Below, piece after piece: positions 1-7,477 of a DNA stretch of 64,000 nucleotides (position 1 is its first letter; every line of letters starts with the position of its first letter). The DNA lies in contig NZ_JAMBOT010000011.1 in NCBI RefSeq assembly GCF_023715725.1, positions 1 to 64,000 of the forward strand, given 5' to 3'. The notes beneath the pieces are model-generated. The model saw nothing but the letters and a program-made list of their open reading frames with translations, had not been told where the DNA came from and did not search any database. This DNA comes from Paenibacillus pasadenensis (GTDB taxonomy: Bacteria > Bacillota > Bacilli > Paenibacillales > Paenibacillaceae). Made by a program: the position numbers and the translations under genes.

Positions 1-626
1 AATGGTTTGCCCAAATTTCACTCACCTGTCCAACAACAGTACAAACAGGACATGAAGTGATGGGTATTGATCTGGGCTTGAAAGTGCCTGCTGTTCTTGT
101 CACATCAACAGGCAAAACCAAGTTCCTCGGCAACGGCAGAAAGAACAAGTATATTCGGCGCAAGTACAATTCGAACCGCCGCAAGCTTGGGAAGCTGAAA
201 AAGCTTTCTGCCATTCGAAAGCAGCGGAATAAAGAAAGCAGGTACATGAAAGATCAGAACCATAAAATCAGCCGTCACATTGTGAATCTAGCTCAACATG
301 AAGGGGTATCGATCATTAAGCTAGAAAGTCTGACCCATATTCGAAAAACGACAAGAACAAGTCGTAAAAACGCAAAGAACCTACATAACTGGACCTTCTA
401 TCAATTGCAAACCTTCATTGGCTATAAAGCTGCAATGGCAGGCATTCAAGTCATTGAAGTCAATCCTGCCTATACCTCGCAACTCTGTCCTGCTTGCGGA
501 GTGAAGAATAAGGCAAAAGATAGAACCTACCAGTGTTCATGTGGTTATTCTGCACACCGAGACAGAGTTGGAGCAATTAATATCATGCGCCAACCTGTGA
601 TCGATGGTAACAGTCGATCAGCCTAG
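1..626 (+). CDS. tnpB: IS200/IS605-family TnpB (RNA-guided nuclease), 5' end outside window
   Basis: The reading frame is open to the left edge (codons from base 3), so the N-terminal half lies outside the window. The first GTG in view is at 57 and is unlikely to be the true start. Counting from 57, the RuvC-like triad is visible: Asp5 in GIDLG, Glu90 in IKLES, and Asp169 in HRDR. A zinc ribbon lies between the last two (Cys144, Cys147, Cys160, Cys162). All catalytic residues are intact. TnpB proteins of this family are omega-RNA-guided DNA nucleases that help transposon maintenance; this is family knowledge. No tnpA is visible, so it may be an IS1341-type, TnpB-only element, unless tnpA lies to the left. 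Confidence 0.9.
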   Translation, partial: WFAQISLTCPTTVQTGHEVMGIDLGLKVPAVLVTSTGKTKFLGNGRKNKYIRRKYNSNRRKLGKLKKLSAIRKQRNKESRYMKDQNHKISRHIVNLAQHEGVSIIKLESLTHIRKTTRTSRKNAKNLHNWTFYQLQTFIGYKAAMAGIQVIEVNPAYTSQLCPACGVKNKAKDRTYQCSCGYSAHRDRVGAINIMRQPVIDGNSRSA

Positions 627-757
627 TTAGCTAAACGCTCTGAACTAGGACGGGCTATTGATCTAGCCCTAAACTTGGCCGTTGAACAAAACAGAAATGG
701 TCTGCGTTCGCTAACGAGCTAGGAATCCCACGGTTTTAACCGTGTGGAAGATCAATT
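627..757 (+). ncRNA. Right end of the tnpB element and probable omega-RNA 3' part
   Basis: Directly after the tnpB stop lies a structured tail ending in the hairpin CACGGTT-tt-AACCGTG (729-744), followed by GGAAGATCAA. This matches the usual right-end hairpin of IS605/IS1341 elements, where the end of the element doubles as the 3' part of the guide RNA scaffold. The RNA probably starts inside the tnpB 3' end. If so, the guide would be the flanking bases just right of about 756. The exact boundary and guide are inferred. Confidence 0.55.
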
Positions 758-1005
758 GTTTTTTACAAGAGAGCCGGTAGGGATAATTTTTCAAAGTATA
801 TCGAATTGAGAAAGAGTTTGATTTAGACAAATTGAAACAAGTCATTAAAGAATAGAACCAAACTATCCGTACAAGCTTCTAGACAGACACCGTAAGGATG
901 TTTAGAAGTTTCTTGGCGTTTTAAGGGCTCCTATCTTTAAAGAGAGAGCAATCACATGGGAACTTTTTTTGAGTTGCCTGGTTTTATAAGTAAGGGGGGA
1001 GGCGC
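758..1005. other. Intergenic region with possible gene remnant and ECF-type promoter
   Basis: After the transposon end there is a short open frame without a start (787-855, ending KQVIKE), which may be the tail of a gene broken by the insertion. A candidate ECF-type promoter lies before the sigma gene: GGAACTT at 959-965, then 16 bases, then GTTTTATAAG around 981-990. The -35 resembles the extracytoplasmic sigma consensus, which would allow autoregulation. Both points are tentative. Confidence 0.3.
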
Positions 1006-1551
1006 TTGCTTGATCGTTTCGACTATTTGCGGAATTTGGCAGAAGGCTATGAACGGGGGCCTGTGCTGGAAGATATGATGAGTCGGTTTGGTACCGACGT
1101 ATGGAATTTTGCCTACTTCCTGACCCGGAGAAGTGAGGCTGCGGACGATGTGGCCCAAGAGGTTTTTCTTGCAGCTTACCGGAACCTGTATTCGTTTCGC
1201 GGCGGCGAGAATTCACTGAAAAGCTGGCTGCTTAAAATAACGCGGAATAAATCGCTGAACTATTTGCAAAGCGCATTTGTGCGCAAGGTACTGTTACTTG
1301 GAGATCGGCTGCCATCTGAAAAGGCGCTTGCGGCTGAGGACAGGCATTTCGAAACTCTGGAACGCGAAATGTTATGGCAGGCGGTGCTGGAACTTCCTGT
1401 GAAATATAGAGAAATAATCATTTTGGAATATCATTACGATTTAAAATTGAAGGAAATCACACAATTAACGGGAATTTCGGAAGGGACGGTCAAATCGAGA
1501 AGCCACCGGGCAAAAAAGAAGCTGGCGGCTAGTTTGGGGGAGAACCATTGA
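1006..1551 (+). CDS. ECF-type RNA polymerase sigma factor
   Basis: A 181-residue protein with sigma region 2 (about residues 25-95, with DDVAQEVFLAAYRNL and RGGENSLKSWLLKITRNKSL) and region 4 (about 122-172, with LTGISEGTVKSRSHRAKKKL as the helix-turn-helix). This is the size and layout of group IV sigma factors that redirect RNA polymerase to stress promoters. The TTG start follows a GGGGGGAGG ribosome site at very short spacing, so TTG at 1027 is an alternative. Its stop overlaps the next gene by 4 bp (TTGA), the usual translationally coupled arrangement with an anti-sigma gene. The regulon cannot be deduced. Confidence 0.88.
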   Translation: MLDRFDYLRNLAEGYERGPVLEDMMSRFGTDVWNFAYFLTRRSEAADDVAQEVFLAAYRNLYSFRGGENSLKSWLLKITRNKSLNYLQSAFVRKVLLLGDRLPSEKALAAEDRHFETLEREMLWQAVLELPVKYREIIILEYHYDLKLKEITQLTGISEGTVKSRSHRAKKKLAASLGENH

Positions 1552-2498
1552 TTGAGGAGCGGTTAAAAACGCTGCTGAGGGATCCGCCCATCCAAGATGA
1601 TGGTTTTCGCACGGAGCTCAGCATGCAGATTAGGAACAAGGCGCGGCAGGCTGAAAAGAAAAGGCCGTTAATTAGAATGCTTAATTCGGTAATTTATATG
1701 TCTGTCGCTGCGGCTGTGTGCATCATTGTATTATACAACCTCTTGCCGGGATGGGGAGAGCGCGGGGCTGGCAGTGACTCGTTCGTTGAGGAGCGGTTAA
1801 TCTATGAGCAAAGCGGTAAGAAAATTTTAGCTATATACCCTGATCCGGAGAGAATGGCGGGACAGTACAGTGGTTTTATTTTTAGCTTCACAGAGCCGTT
1901 ATCGGTATTCAAAGGAAAGCAGTTGACTATTCAAGCAATTCATCTGAAAACTGGTGCCAGTGAGCTCGTGTCAAGCGAAACAATCACAACCTCCAGCTCG
2001 GGGTACGAAGGGCTTCAAAGGTATACAACAAATCTCGTGGTGCCTTTCGGCGGCGCTTGGCGTCTAGAGGTTAAAGTAGATGGCAAGTTTTACGCCGATG
2101 CAGTCATTCATTATGCAGAGCCGAGTTGGGAGGAAAGCGAACGCTTTAATGCCGGGACCGTTAAAATGATTGGAACGGAAGAGCGAATCGGGCTTGTTGA
2201 CGTTCCATTTTACGCTGGGCAGGCGCAAAAAGCGATGTGGTGTATTTGGCGGTTTCCGTTCGAGCTCAAGGAAAGCAGTCTGGAAATTCAGGCGCTACGC
2301 AAAGGAAGCGTTGAAAAACGGACGCTATTTTCATCCAAAGCTTATGGAATTAAGCAGCCATTTGCGGCAATTGGGGGAGGAGTAAGGCAGTCAGTAAATT
2401 CCTTAAATTTTCCGGAACCTGGCCTGTGGCGAATCCTTCCTTACGTAAACGGTAAACTGCTCGACACAATAGTTATAAAAGTACAGAAATCTGAATAA
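1548..2498 (+). CDS. Membrane-anchored anti-sigma factor candidate
   Basis: A 316-residue protein with a short cytoplasmic N-terminus (about 44 residues), one transmembrane helix (about 45-68, SVIYMSVAAAVCIIVLYNLL), and a large extracytoplasmic beta-rich domain. That topology, together with the 4-bp overlap with the ECF sigma gene, points to the cognate anti-sigma factor. In such systems the N-terminal segment holds the sigma factor until an outside signal is sensed. The C-terminal part recalls DUF4871-like lipoprotein/anti-sigma domains of bacilli, but this match is from memory. No zinc-binding HxxxCxxC anti-sigma motif is visible, so binding would be of a different type. Confidence 0.65.
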   Translation: MIEERLKTLLRDPPIQDDGFRTELSMQIRNKARQAEKKRPLIRMLNSVIYMSVAAAVCIIVLYNLLPGWGERGAGSDSFVEERLIYEQSGKKILAIYPDPERMAGQYSGFIFSFTEPLSVFKGKQLTIQAIHLKTGASELVSSETITTSSSGYEGLQRYTTNLVVPFGGAWRLEVKVDGKFYADAVIHYAEPSWEESERFNAGTVKMIGTEERIGLVDVPFYAGQAQKAMWCIWRFPFELKESSLEIQALRKGSVEKRTLFSSKAYGIKQPFAAIGGGVRQSVNSLNFPEPGLWRILPYVNGKLLDTIVIKVQKSE

Positions 2499-2510
2499 TG
2501 GTAAACTTCA

Positions 2511-2547
2511 AGTCGCCGATCATTAATCGGCGACTGTTTCTTAATTT
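2511..2547 (+). terminator. Terminator after the sigma/anti-sigma operon
   Basis: Perfect 10-bp stem AGTCGCCGAT/ATCGGCGACT with a 5-base loop, followed by TGTTTCTTAATTTT. Confidence 0.75.
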
Positions 2548-2607
2548 TGTTGGAATGCGATTTGAAGCTGTTCCATGGACATGGAAGCAAGTTCTTTTTT
2601 ATCAGAA

Positions 2608-3213
2608 TTATTGATCGCCCATGCCGATAATCCGGTCCAATTGGCGCTCCACGAGGGCCATCGCCGTCTCCGGGCTTAGTCCCTCCAGTTCGAAAAGGAG
2701 ATGCACGGCAAGACCATCAATAAGAGCATGGAGAGCGCGGGCTTCTGCAGCCGCCACCGGCGACAGAGGGCGGTTATAGGGCTGGCCCCAGCACCTGCAA
2801 ACGATTTGCTCAAACAGGCGAAGCAGGCTGTCGTGCACTTCCAGAAACAGGATGCGCAGAGATGGATCGGCTAGAGATTTGGCGGTCATTGCAAGCCACA
2901 CCTCTCCCTCAATCCGGCGTTCCTCGTCTAAAGGCAGCACCTGAGCGGCAAGCATGATACAGTCTGTTCTAATATTGCCGGTAAGCGGAGTCTGCCGGAT
3001 TCTTTTTGTGACCCGATTGGACACCAGATCCATGGAAAAGGCAATTAGCTCGGACTGGGTCTCGAAATAATGGCGCAGAGAGCCCAGAGACATGCCGGCT
3101 TCCTCAGCAACTTTGCGTACAGTGGCGGCTTCGATGCCGCCTTGTTTTATAACGCGCCAGGCCGCTTGGGCAAGTTCCTCCCGGCGTTGGTTGTGATCGA
3201 CAATTTTAGGCAT
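2608..3213 (-). CDS. TetR/AcrR-family transcriptional repressor
   Basis: A 201-residue protein with an N-terminal TetR helix-turn-helix (residues 10-56; AATVRKVAEEAGMSLGSLRHYFETQSEL in two pieces: AATVRKVAEEAGMS and LGSLRHYFET). The C-terminal ligand domain resembles the BetI/PksA type. It is transcribed divergently from the membrane protein gene at 3308, and the space between them holds two copies of one palindromic operator. It therefore most likely represses that gene and itself. The ligand is unknown. Confidence 0.88.
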   Translation of the reverse strand: MPKIVDHNQRREELAQAAWRVIKQGGIEAATVRKVAEEAGMSLGSLRHYFETQSELIAFSMDLVSNRVTKRIRQTPLTGNIRTDCIMLAAQVLPLDEERRIEGEVWLAMTAKSLADPSLRILFLEVHDSLLRLFEQIVCRCWGQPYNRPLSPVAAAEARALHALIDGLAVHLLFELEGLSPETAMALVERQLDRIIGMGDQ

Positions 3214-3230
3214 AGGTCCAGTGTAACATC

Positions 3231-3291
3231 TTGTTTTTTATAATACAACTGTGCTAATATGCGAAAGGTAATTTAATACAACTGTGTTGTA
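3231..3291 (+). promoter_or_regulatory. Promoter with two TetR-type operators
   Basis: A sigma-A-like promoter for the rightward gene has TTGTTT at 3231-3236, an 18-base spacer and TAATAT at 3255-3260. Operator 2 is a perfect dyad TACAAC-tgt-GTTGTA (3277-3291). Operator 1, TACAAC-tgt-GCTAAT (3244-3258), overlaps the -10 region. The operators start 33 bp apart, three helical turns, suggesting binding on one face of the DNA. The assignment to the divergent TetR protein is inferred from position. Confidence 0.75.
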
Positions 3292-3307
3292 AAAAGGAGT
3301 CGGTTCT

Positions 3308-3859
3308 ATGATTACCGCTTTGATTATCGGCTGTGAGATTGCGTTTTGGGCGCTCGTTGTGGCTGGACTTTCTTTTCGTTATATTCTCCGAATGCCGCGC
3401 ACAGGAGCTGCTTTGCTCATTGCGACCCCTATCGTCGATCTCATTTTGCTTGCCGCCGTCCTTGTTGACTTGCAGCAGGGCGGAACTGCCGGACTGACGC
3501 ACAGTTTAGGAGCGATATATATAGGCGTTTCGATTGCGTGGGGCCATTCCTTCATCGCTTGGGCGGATGTTAGGTTTCGTCATCGTTTTGCGGCCGGACC
3601 CGCTCCGGTGAAACCTGCTAAATATGGCCGAAAGCATGCCGCTCGTGAACGCCGTGGCTGGCTAAGCCATTTGTTAGCCTTTGCAATTGGAGCTGGAATT
3701 CTGTACGGCATGATTCTTTATATAGGAGATGTGAAGCGGACGGAGGCGTTTATGGGAACGATTCGCATTTGGAGCCTTGTACTGGCCATCGACTTTGTCA
3801 TCAGTTTCAGTTACACGTTTTGGCCGCGTCAGGAGAAGGGGAGCGTGAAAGAAGTCTAA
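3308..3859 (+). CDS. Small integral membrane protein, TetR-controlled
   Basis: A 183-residue protein with about five hydrophobic helices: about 3-23, 36-55, 65-85, 121-141 and 150-168. A basic loop (RRWLS preceded by KYGRKHAARE) lies between helices three and four. No catalytic motif or transporter signature is recognised. Similar small membrane proteins sit beside PksA/BetI-type regulators in bacilli, but their function is unknown to me. It has a good ribosome site (AAAAAGGAG, 8 bases before ATG). The divergent TetR gene and operators indicate that it is induced by some small molecule. Confidence 0.75.
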   Translation: MITALIIGCEIAFWALVVAGLSFRYILRMPRTGAALLIATPIVDLILLAAVLVDLQQGGTAGLTHSLGAIYIGVSIAWGHSFIAWADVRFRHRFAAGPAPVKPAKYGRKHAARERRGWLSHLLAFAIGAGILYGMILYIGDVKRTEAFMGTIRIWSLVLAIDFVISFSYTFWPRQEKGSVKEV

Positions 3860-4188
3860 AGGGCGGCACTTCTCGGCATAGCTTGAAGGCAACCGGACCA
3901 TTATAGGGTATAGAACAACTATAGGCGTTGTGCCCGGTTGCACGGCTGGAAGGAACTGTGATACACTCGAACCACTTACTGCGGAACGGCTCTTTTCGAA
4001 AATGGCTGTTCACGCTTGAACGGAGGGTTACGTGTGATTCATTACATCCGGATCCGCACGGTGCGTGGCTAATTGAATAGCGCCCATGTTCTGCCTTAGT
4101 GCAGGGATTTCGAGATGTGGATGAATCCATGTTCATAGCCCATTTGCGTCCTTTTTTGCTATATGCTGACGGTTGTTATACTGTTCTG
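3860..4188. other. Non-coding interval with a structured segment
   Basis: No convincing gene. A nested hairpin, GCAACCGG (3889-3896) with CCGGTTGC (3934-3941), encloses TATAG/CTATA (3902-3906, 3919-3923). It has no U-run, so it is not a classical terminator. A weak promoter for the hflX leader may lie at 4155-4182 (TTTGCT, 16 bases, TATACT). Confidence 0.35.
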
Positions 4189-4393
4189 CGGGCATGAGGA
4201 ATGCTTCTTCACGCTATGGAGGGGTATGCGGTTGAGAATACGCGGTTGTGCCGCCTCTGTTCTCGACGGCTGCCCTCTCGGAGGTTTCTTTGCTGAACGG
4301 CACGAACACGGGCGCGAACCGCCCGTGTTTTTTTGTGCGCATTTTCCATGAGCGAGAACGACTTTACCTATGACCCCCGAGAGGATGATTGAT
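4189..4393 (+). promoter_or_regulatory. hflX leader RNA with attenuator and possible leader peptide
   Basis: About 200 bases separate the weak promoter from hflX, and they end in a strong terminator (4306-4334) only 60 bases before the hflX start. Ahead of it lie a GAGAA/TTCTC hairpin enclosing GCGG-ttgtg-CCGC (about 4233-4264), and a small frame (from ATG 4226 or TTG 4232 to TGA 4351) that is read through the terminator and has GGAGGGG just upstream. A leader peptide crossing a terminator is the layout of ribosome-stalling attenuation. HflX is a ribosome-rescue GTPase, and antibiotic-responsive attenuation upstream of hflX homologues is known in Listeria. The mechanism here is inferred. Confidence 0.5.
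4306..4334 (+). terminator. Intrinsic terminator inside the hflX leader
   Basis: Perfect 9-bp stem ACACGGGCG/CGCCCGTGT, 5-base loop, and seven Ts. It ends 60 bp before the hflX start codon. Confidence 0.88.
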
Positions 4394-5671
4394 ATGACGC
4401 AACAACTACGCGAAAAAGCCATACTCGTTGGTGTGCACGAGCAAAACAACCACCAATTCGCTTACTCCATGGAGGAGCTGCGCAATCTGGCTGAAGCCTG
4501 CAACATTGAAGTTGTAGCGGAGTTAACCCAGAAAGCGGAGCGCATTCACAGCACCCATTATCTTGGCTCCGGCAAGCTGGAAGAGCTGGCTCATCTGATG
4601 GAGGCTTACGACACGCCTACCGTCATCTGCAACGACGAGCTGTCGCCGTCACAAATCCGCAACCTGGAAGCAGCGGTAAAAACGAAAGTAATTGACCGCA
4701 CGATTGTCATTCTGGATATTTTTGCGGAGCGCGCGCAGACGAAAGAGGCGCAGCTGCAGGTTGAGGTAGCGCGGCTCAATTATATGCTGCCCCGCCTGGT
4801 CGGCCTGCGTGAGTCGCTTGGCCGTCAGGGCGGCGGCTCCGGCCTGAAAAACCGCGGCGCCGGCGAGACGAAGCTGGAGCTCGACCGCAGACGGATCGAG
4901 GATCGCATCCATGCGATGGAAACTGAGCTAGAGAAGTTAGTCGCCCAGCGGCAGATACAGCGCAAGCGCCGCAAAAAGAACGAAATTCCCGTAATCTGTC
5001 TCGTTGGCTACACCAATGCGGGCAAGTCGACGCTGATGAACGCTCTGGTCGACACGTTCCACCCGGAATCCGGAAAAACTGTTTTGGCTAAAGATATGCT
5101 GTTCGCCACATTGGAAACATCCGTGCGCAGCATCGAGCTGCCGGACCGCAAATCGTTCTTGCTGACCGATACGGTCGGTTTTGTCAGCGGCCTGCCGCAT
5201 CATCTCATCAAAGCATTCCGTTCGACGCTGGAGGAAGTGTCGGAGGCCGATCTGCTCGTGCATGTCGTTGATTCCTCCAACCCGGAATTTAAACAGCAGA
5301 TTGAAGTGACGGAAGAGACGCTGAAGGAGCTTGGCGCAGAGGGGATTCCGATGATCTATGCGTTCAACAAGTCCGATCTGGCCGGAACTAGTTATCCTCG
5401 TATCGAAAACGACCGGATCTACCTGGCAGCAGCCCGCCGCGAAGGCGTAGCAGAGCTGGTCGGAGCGATCCGCAAGCAGGTGTTCCGGGATTATGTCATG
5501 GCGGAAGTGGTTGTGCCGTACGATAAGGGCGCCTGGGTTGCATTTTTCAACGAGCATGCTCAGGTTCTGGAAACAGAATACGAAGAGGCGGGCACACGGC
5601 TTAAGCTGGAGCTGCGCGAAGCGGATCTGAACCGGTTCAACCAAGAGGTTGGAGCCGTTCAGGCGGAATAA
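4394..5671 (+). CDS. hflX: GTPase HflX, ribosome splitting/rescue factor
   Basis: Counting from ATG 4394 (425 residues, AGGA 8 bases upstream), the HflX N-terminal domain is followed by the glycine-rich linker RQGGGSGLKNRGAGETKLEL in full. The G domain has G1 GYTNAGKST (205-213), G3 DTVGF (259-263) and G4 NKSD (325-328). HflX binds the large ribosomal subunit and splits stalled 70S ribosomes in stress; this is family knowledge. An in-frame ATG at 4370 lacks a ribosome site. It is a single-gene transcript closed by a terminator. The leader suggests control by attenuation. Confidence 0.96.
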   Translation: MTQQLREKAILVGVHEQNNHQFAYSMEELRNLAEACNIEVVAELTQKAERIHSTHYLGSGKLEELAHLMEAYDTPTVICNDELSPSQIRNLEAAVKTKVIDRTIVILDIFAERAQTKEAQLQVEVARLNYMLPRLVGLRESLGRQGGGSGLKNRGAGETKLELDRRRIEDRIHAMETELEKLVAQRQIQRKRRKKNEIPVICLVGYTNAGKSTLMNALVDTFHPESGKTVLAKDMLFATLETSVRSIELPDRKSFLLTDTVGFVSGLPHHLIKAFRSTLEEVSEADLLVHVVDSSNPEFKQQIEVTEETLKELGAEGIPMIYAFNKSDLAGTSYPRIENDRIYLAAARREGVAELVGAIRKQVFRDYVMAEVVVPYDKGAWVAFFNEHAQVLETEYEEAGTRLKLELREADLNRFNQEVGAVQAE

Positions 5672-5673
5672 AT

Positions 5674-5709
5674 AAAAGCCTTTCCCTGGGCAACGGGGAA
5701 AGGCTTTTG
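5674..5709 (+). terminator. Terminator after hflX
   Basis: Stem AAAAGCCTTTCCC/GGGGAAAGGCTTTT around a short CAAC loop. It is nearly symmetric and may also serve the converging gdnCD genes. Confidence 0.85.
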
Positions 5710-5781
5710 CTATACTGCTAAGCTTGGGGCGCTGCCGGTTCTAAGCCTGGGAGCACCAATTTATTGCGGCAGAATAAGCTT

Positions 5782-6096
5782 TTAACTTAGCGCCTTTAAT
5801 CCGACTGCGGCTGCAAGCACAAGCGTAATGCAGAGAATGCGCATCGTGCTTTTGGACTCGCCATAATAAAGCATTCCGACCAGCGCGCCGCCGGAAGCTC
5901 CGATGCCGGTCCATACGGCATAAGCGGTTCCCATCGGAAGGTCTCGCATGGCTAGGCTTAACAAAAAGAAACTGCAGACGAATCCAGCGGACATCAGCGA
6001 GTAATTCTTCATGCTGCGCCGTTGGTTTATTCGGTTGATCATTGTGACGCCGAACACCTCAAACAATCCGGCTCCAACGAGATAGATCCAAGCCAT
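5782..6096 (-). CDS. gdnD: SMR-family transporter subunit, guanidinium export (GdnD-like)
   Basis: A 104-residue four-helix small multidrug resistance protein. It has the conserved membrane Glu in helix one (GAGLFEVFGV, Glu13) and the family loop GTAYAVWTGIGASGG. Its start codon overlaps the stop of gdnC by one base, so the two are made together, as expected for the heteromeric YkkC/YkkD type. The gene lies downstream of a guanidine-I riboswitch, which makes guanidinium export the likely role rather than general multidrug efflux. Confidence 0.88.
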   Translation of the reverse strand: MAWIYLVGAGLFEVFGVTMINRINQRRSMKNYSLMSAGFVCSFFLLSLAMRDLPMGTAYAVWTGIGASGGALVGMLYYGESKSTMRILCITLVLAAAVGLKALS

Positions 6097-6440
6097 TAGC
6101 GTGCACCTTCCTTCTGTGCAGCTGGCTCGCTGCCAATCATTTTCAGACCGATAACGCCAAGCAGCAGAACGGCGATAAGAAAAAGCTTCATCGGTTTAAA
6201 CGGATCGCCAAACAGTAACATATCCATAATGACCGTTCCTGCAGTGCCAAGTCCGACAAAAACGGCGTAAACGGTTCCGACAGGCAGATGGCGCGCCGCG
6301 TCCAGCATGACGTAAAAGCTGACCAAAATGCCTACGGCAGTCGCCGCCCATTCCAAAGGAGTGTTGGAATGTTTGAGGCCTATAACCCAGCCTACCTCAA
6401 ATACGCCTGCCACAAAAATTTTCAGCCAGTGTTTGTTCAT
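6096..6440 (-). CDS. gdnC: SMR-family transporter subunit, guanidinium export (GdnC-like)
   Basis: A 114-residue SMR protein with the helix-one Glu (AGVFEVGWVIGL, Glu15), the loop GTVYAVFVGLGTAGT and four hydrophobic helices, ending in a short polar tail. It is the first gene of the pair. B. subtilis YkkC is of similar length. Transcription comes from a good promoter at 6798-6826 through the guanidine-I riboswitch and its terminator. Known biology: guanidinium binding allows read-through and expression of the exporter. Confidence 0.88.
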   Translation of the reverse strand: MNKHWLKIFVAGVFEVGWVIGLKHSNTPLEWAATAVGILVSFYVMLDAARHLPVGTVYAVFVGLGTAGTVIMDMLLFGDPFKPMKLFLIAVLLLGVIGLKMIGSEPAAQKEGAR

Positions 6441-6620
6441 CTAAATAATCCCCTTCCGCGGCCGCAGCGATTAACCGTTGACCTCATACTTCAAAGAGCT
6501 GCCTTGGCAAGGCGCCTTTTCCGTATTCGCCGCCTGTATTCGCCCATTTGAAAGTTCGGCATTATTTTTGCAGCGGTGTAATGATTGCAGTATGCCCTTA
6601 TTTCGCAGTCAAAATGTCCG

Positions 6621-6667
6621 CAAAAATGCCCGGGTAGACAGGCCGCTACAGCGGTCATCTCCCGGGC
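6621..6667 (-). terminator. Riboswitch-controlled terminator
   Basis: On the minus strand, GCCCGGG (6667-6661), which also belongs to the 3' edge of the aptamer, can pair with CCCGGGC (6634-6628) followed by ATTTTTG. Pairing of the aptamer's own 3' strand with the terminator arm makes ligand binding and termination mutually exclusive: an ON switch. Confidence 0.85.
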
Positions 6668-6757
6668 TTTTATCCCTCCGTGTGAGCACGGCCTATCGGC
6701 CGGCCGTTCCCTCTCGGACCAGTCCGGCACGATGCTGTACGCCGCGGAACCCTAGGG
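6656..6757 (-). promoter_or_regulatory. Guanidine-I (ykkC class) riboswitch aptamer
   Basis: The minus strand carries the hallmark conserved blocks in order: CTAGGGTTCCG (6755-6745), CTGGTCCGAGAGG, ACACGG-AGGGATAAAAG, then GCCCGGGAGA. These are the ykkC/yxkD consensus elements. The overlapping terminator at 6621-6667 and the SMR pair downstream agree with the assignment. Confidence 0.95.
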
Positions 6758-6797
6758 AACTTGGTTGTGTTGCTGCTAACCATTGAATTTAACGGCT

Positions 6798-6826
6798 ATT
6801 ATAGCAACAGTCGAACGTAAAGGCAA
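6798..6826 (-). promoter_or_regulatory. Sigma-A promoter of the gdnCD riboswitch
   Basis: Minus strand: TTGCCT (6826-6821), exactly 17 bases, TATAAT (6803-6798). The start site should fall near 6790, about 30 bases before the aptamer. Confidence 0.85.
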
Positions 6827-6846
6827 GGTAACGGCGATGGATATTT

Positions 6847-7029
6847 TTGAAGGTCGGGATTCAAACCGAAAAACAGCGAATGGGCGCGGCGTTAACAGTG
6901 GAACGAATTGAAGGACTAAAAATTAGGACTACGGAATACTACGGCTTGATGAATTTAGGCGGCCTATTTGAAATGATTGTTCTTTTATACAAAATCGAGT
7001 TTGTTGAGCATTACGTTAGAGATGAATAA
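6847..7029 (+). CDS. Doubtful small ORF
   Basis: A 60-codon frame starting at TTG with no clear ribosome site and no recognised domain. It fills the space between the gdnCD promoter and the terminator at 7057-7090. It could be a gene remnant or chance; I give it little weight. Confidence 0.15.
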   Translation: MKVGIQTEKQRMGAALTVERIEGLKIRTTEYYGLMNLGGLFEMIVLLYKIEFVEHYVRDE

Positions 7030-7052
7030 ATAAAGCAGGCGTTGGCCTGCAG

Positions 7053-7090
7053 TAAAAGCCCCGGTTTTCCGAGAGGCCGGATACGGGGCT
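7053..7090 (-). terminator. Terminator for the small protein gene at 7115
   Basis: Minus strand: AGCCCCGT...CCGGGGCT followed by TTTACTGC, with an inner CCGG/CCGG stem. Confidence 0.7.
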
Positions 7091-7114
7091 GTAGTCGTTT
7101 CACCTTTTAGCTTG

Positions 7115-7318
7115 TCAGCCGAAGCCAACCTTGGGCCGTTCTCTTTCCTTCAGATTGAATTTGATTTCACGAACCGACGTGATTGGAATATAAAGCTCCT
7201 GATATTCAGTGGTGTACTTGATATACTTATCGTCAAAATCCTCTAGAATACCGCCGTCCGCAAGCGTTCCGTCGATAAAGTGGACGAGTACCTTTTGCCC
7301 TTTGAGTTTAGCGAGCAT
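7115..7318 (-). CDS. Small Sm-like beta-barrel protein, unknown function
   Basis: Sixty-seven residues from the ATG at 7318, which has an AGGTGAT ribosome site; a longer frame to 7441 crosses the tandem repeat and is not needed. The sequence (LKGQKVLVHFIDGTLADGGI, then YIPITSVREIKF) has the strand pattern of a small Sm/DUF2642-like barrel, in which a G-x-L turn and a C-terminal IP..I..I strand recur. Such proteins in bacilli are often spore-associated or of unknown role. It sits downstream of clpP in the same direction, 135 bp away across the repeat. Confidence 0.65.
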   Translation of the reverse strand: MLAKLKGQKVLVHFIDGTLADGGILEDFDDKYIKYTTEYQELYIPITSVREIKFNLKERERPKVGFG

Positions 7319-7361
7319 GGAAATCACCTCTTGATTAGAATGTATTCCCGCGTGTAAGGAA

Positions 7362-7477
7362 TGTATGCGATTGATAATCGCGAATGGAACAATCGCGGTC
7401 GCGTTAAGATTGTATACGATCGATAATCGCGAATGGAACAATCGCGGTCGCGCTAAGCTTGTATGCGATCGATAATT
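7362..7477. repeat. 49-bp tandem repeat of the clpP 3' end
   Basis: Units begin at 7362, 7411 and 7460 (period exactly 49). Units one and two are nearly identical; the third is partial and is the actual clpP tail, encoding IIDRIQA. Each downstream unit still encodes AII(D/N)RI followed by a Gln/His-Ser or similar ending, showing that the unit was copied from the gene end. Only a few substitutions separate the copies. Confidence 0.92.

Noticed and set aside
57..626. TnpB as a truncated pseudogene starting at GTG 57
   Set aside because: The frame continues to the left edge of the window with a TnpB-like sequence (WFAQISLTC), so the shortness is due to the window boundary.
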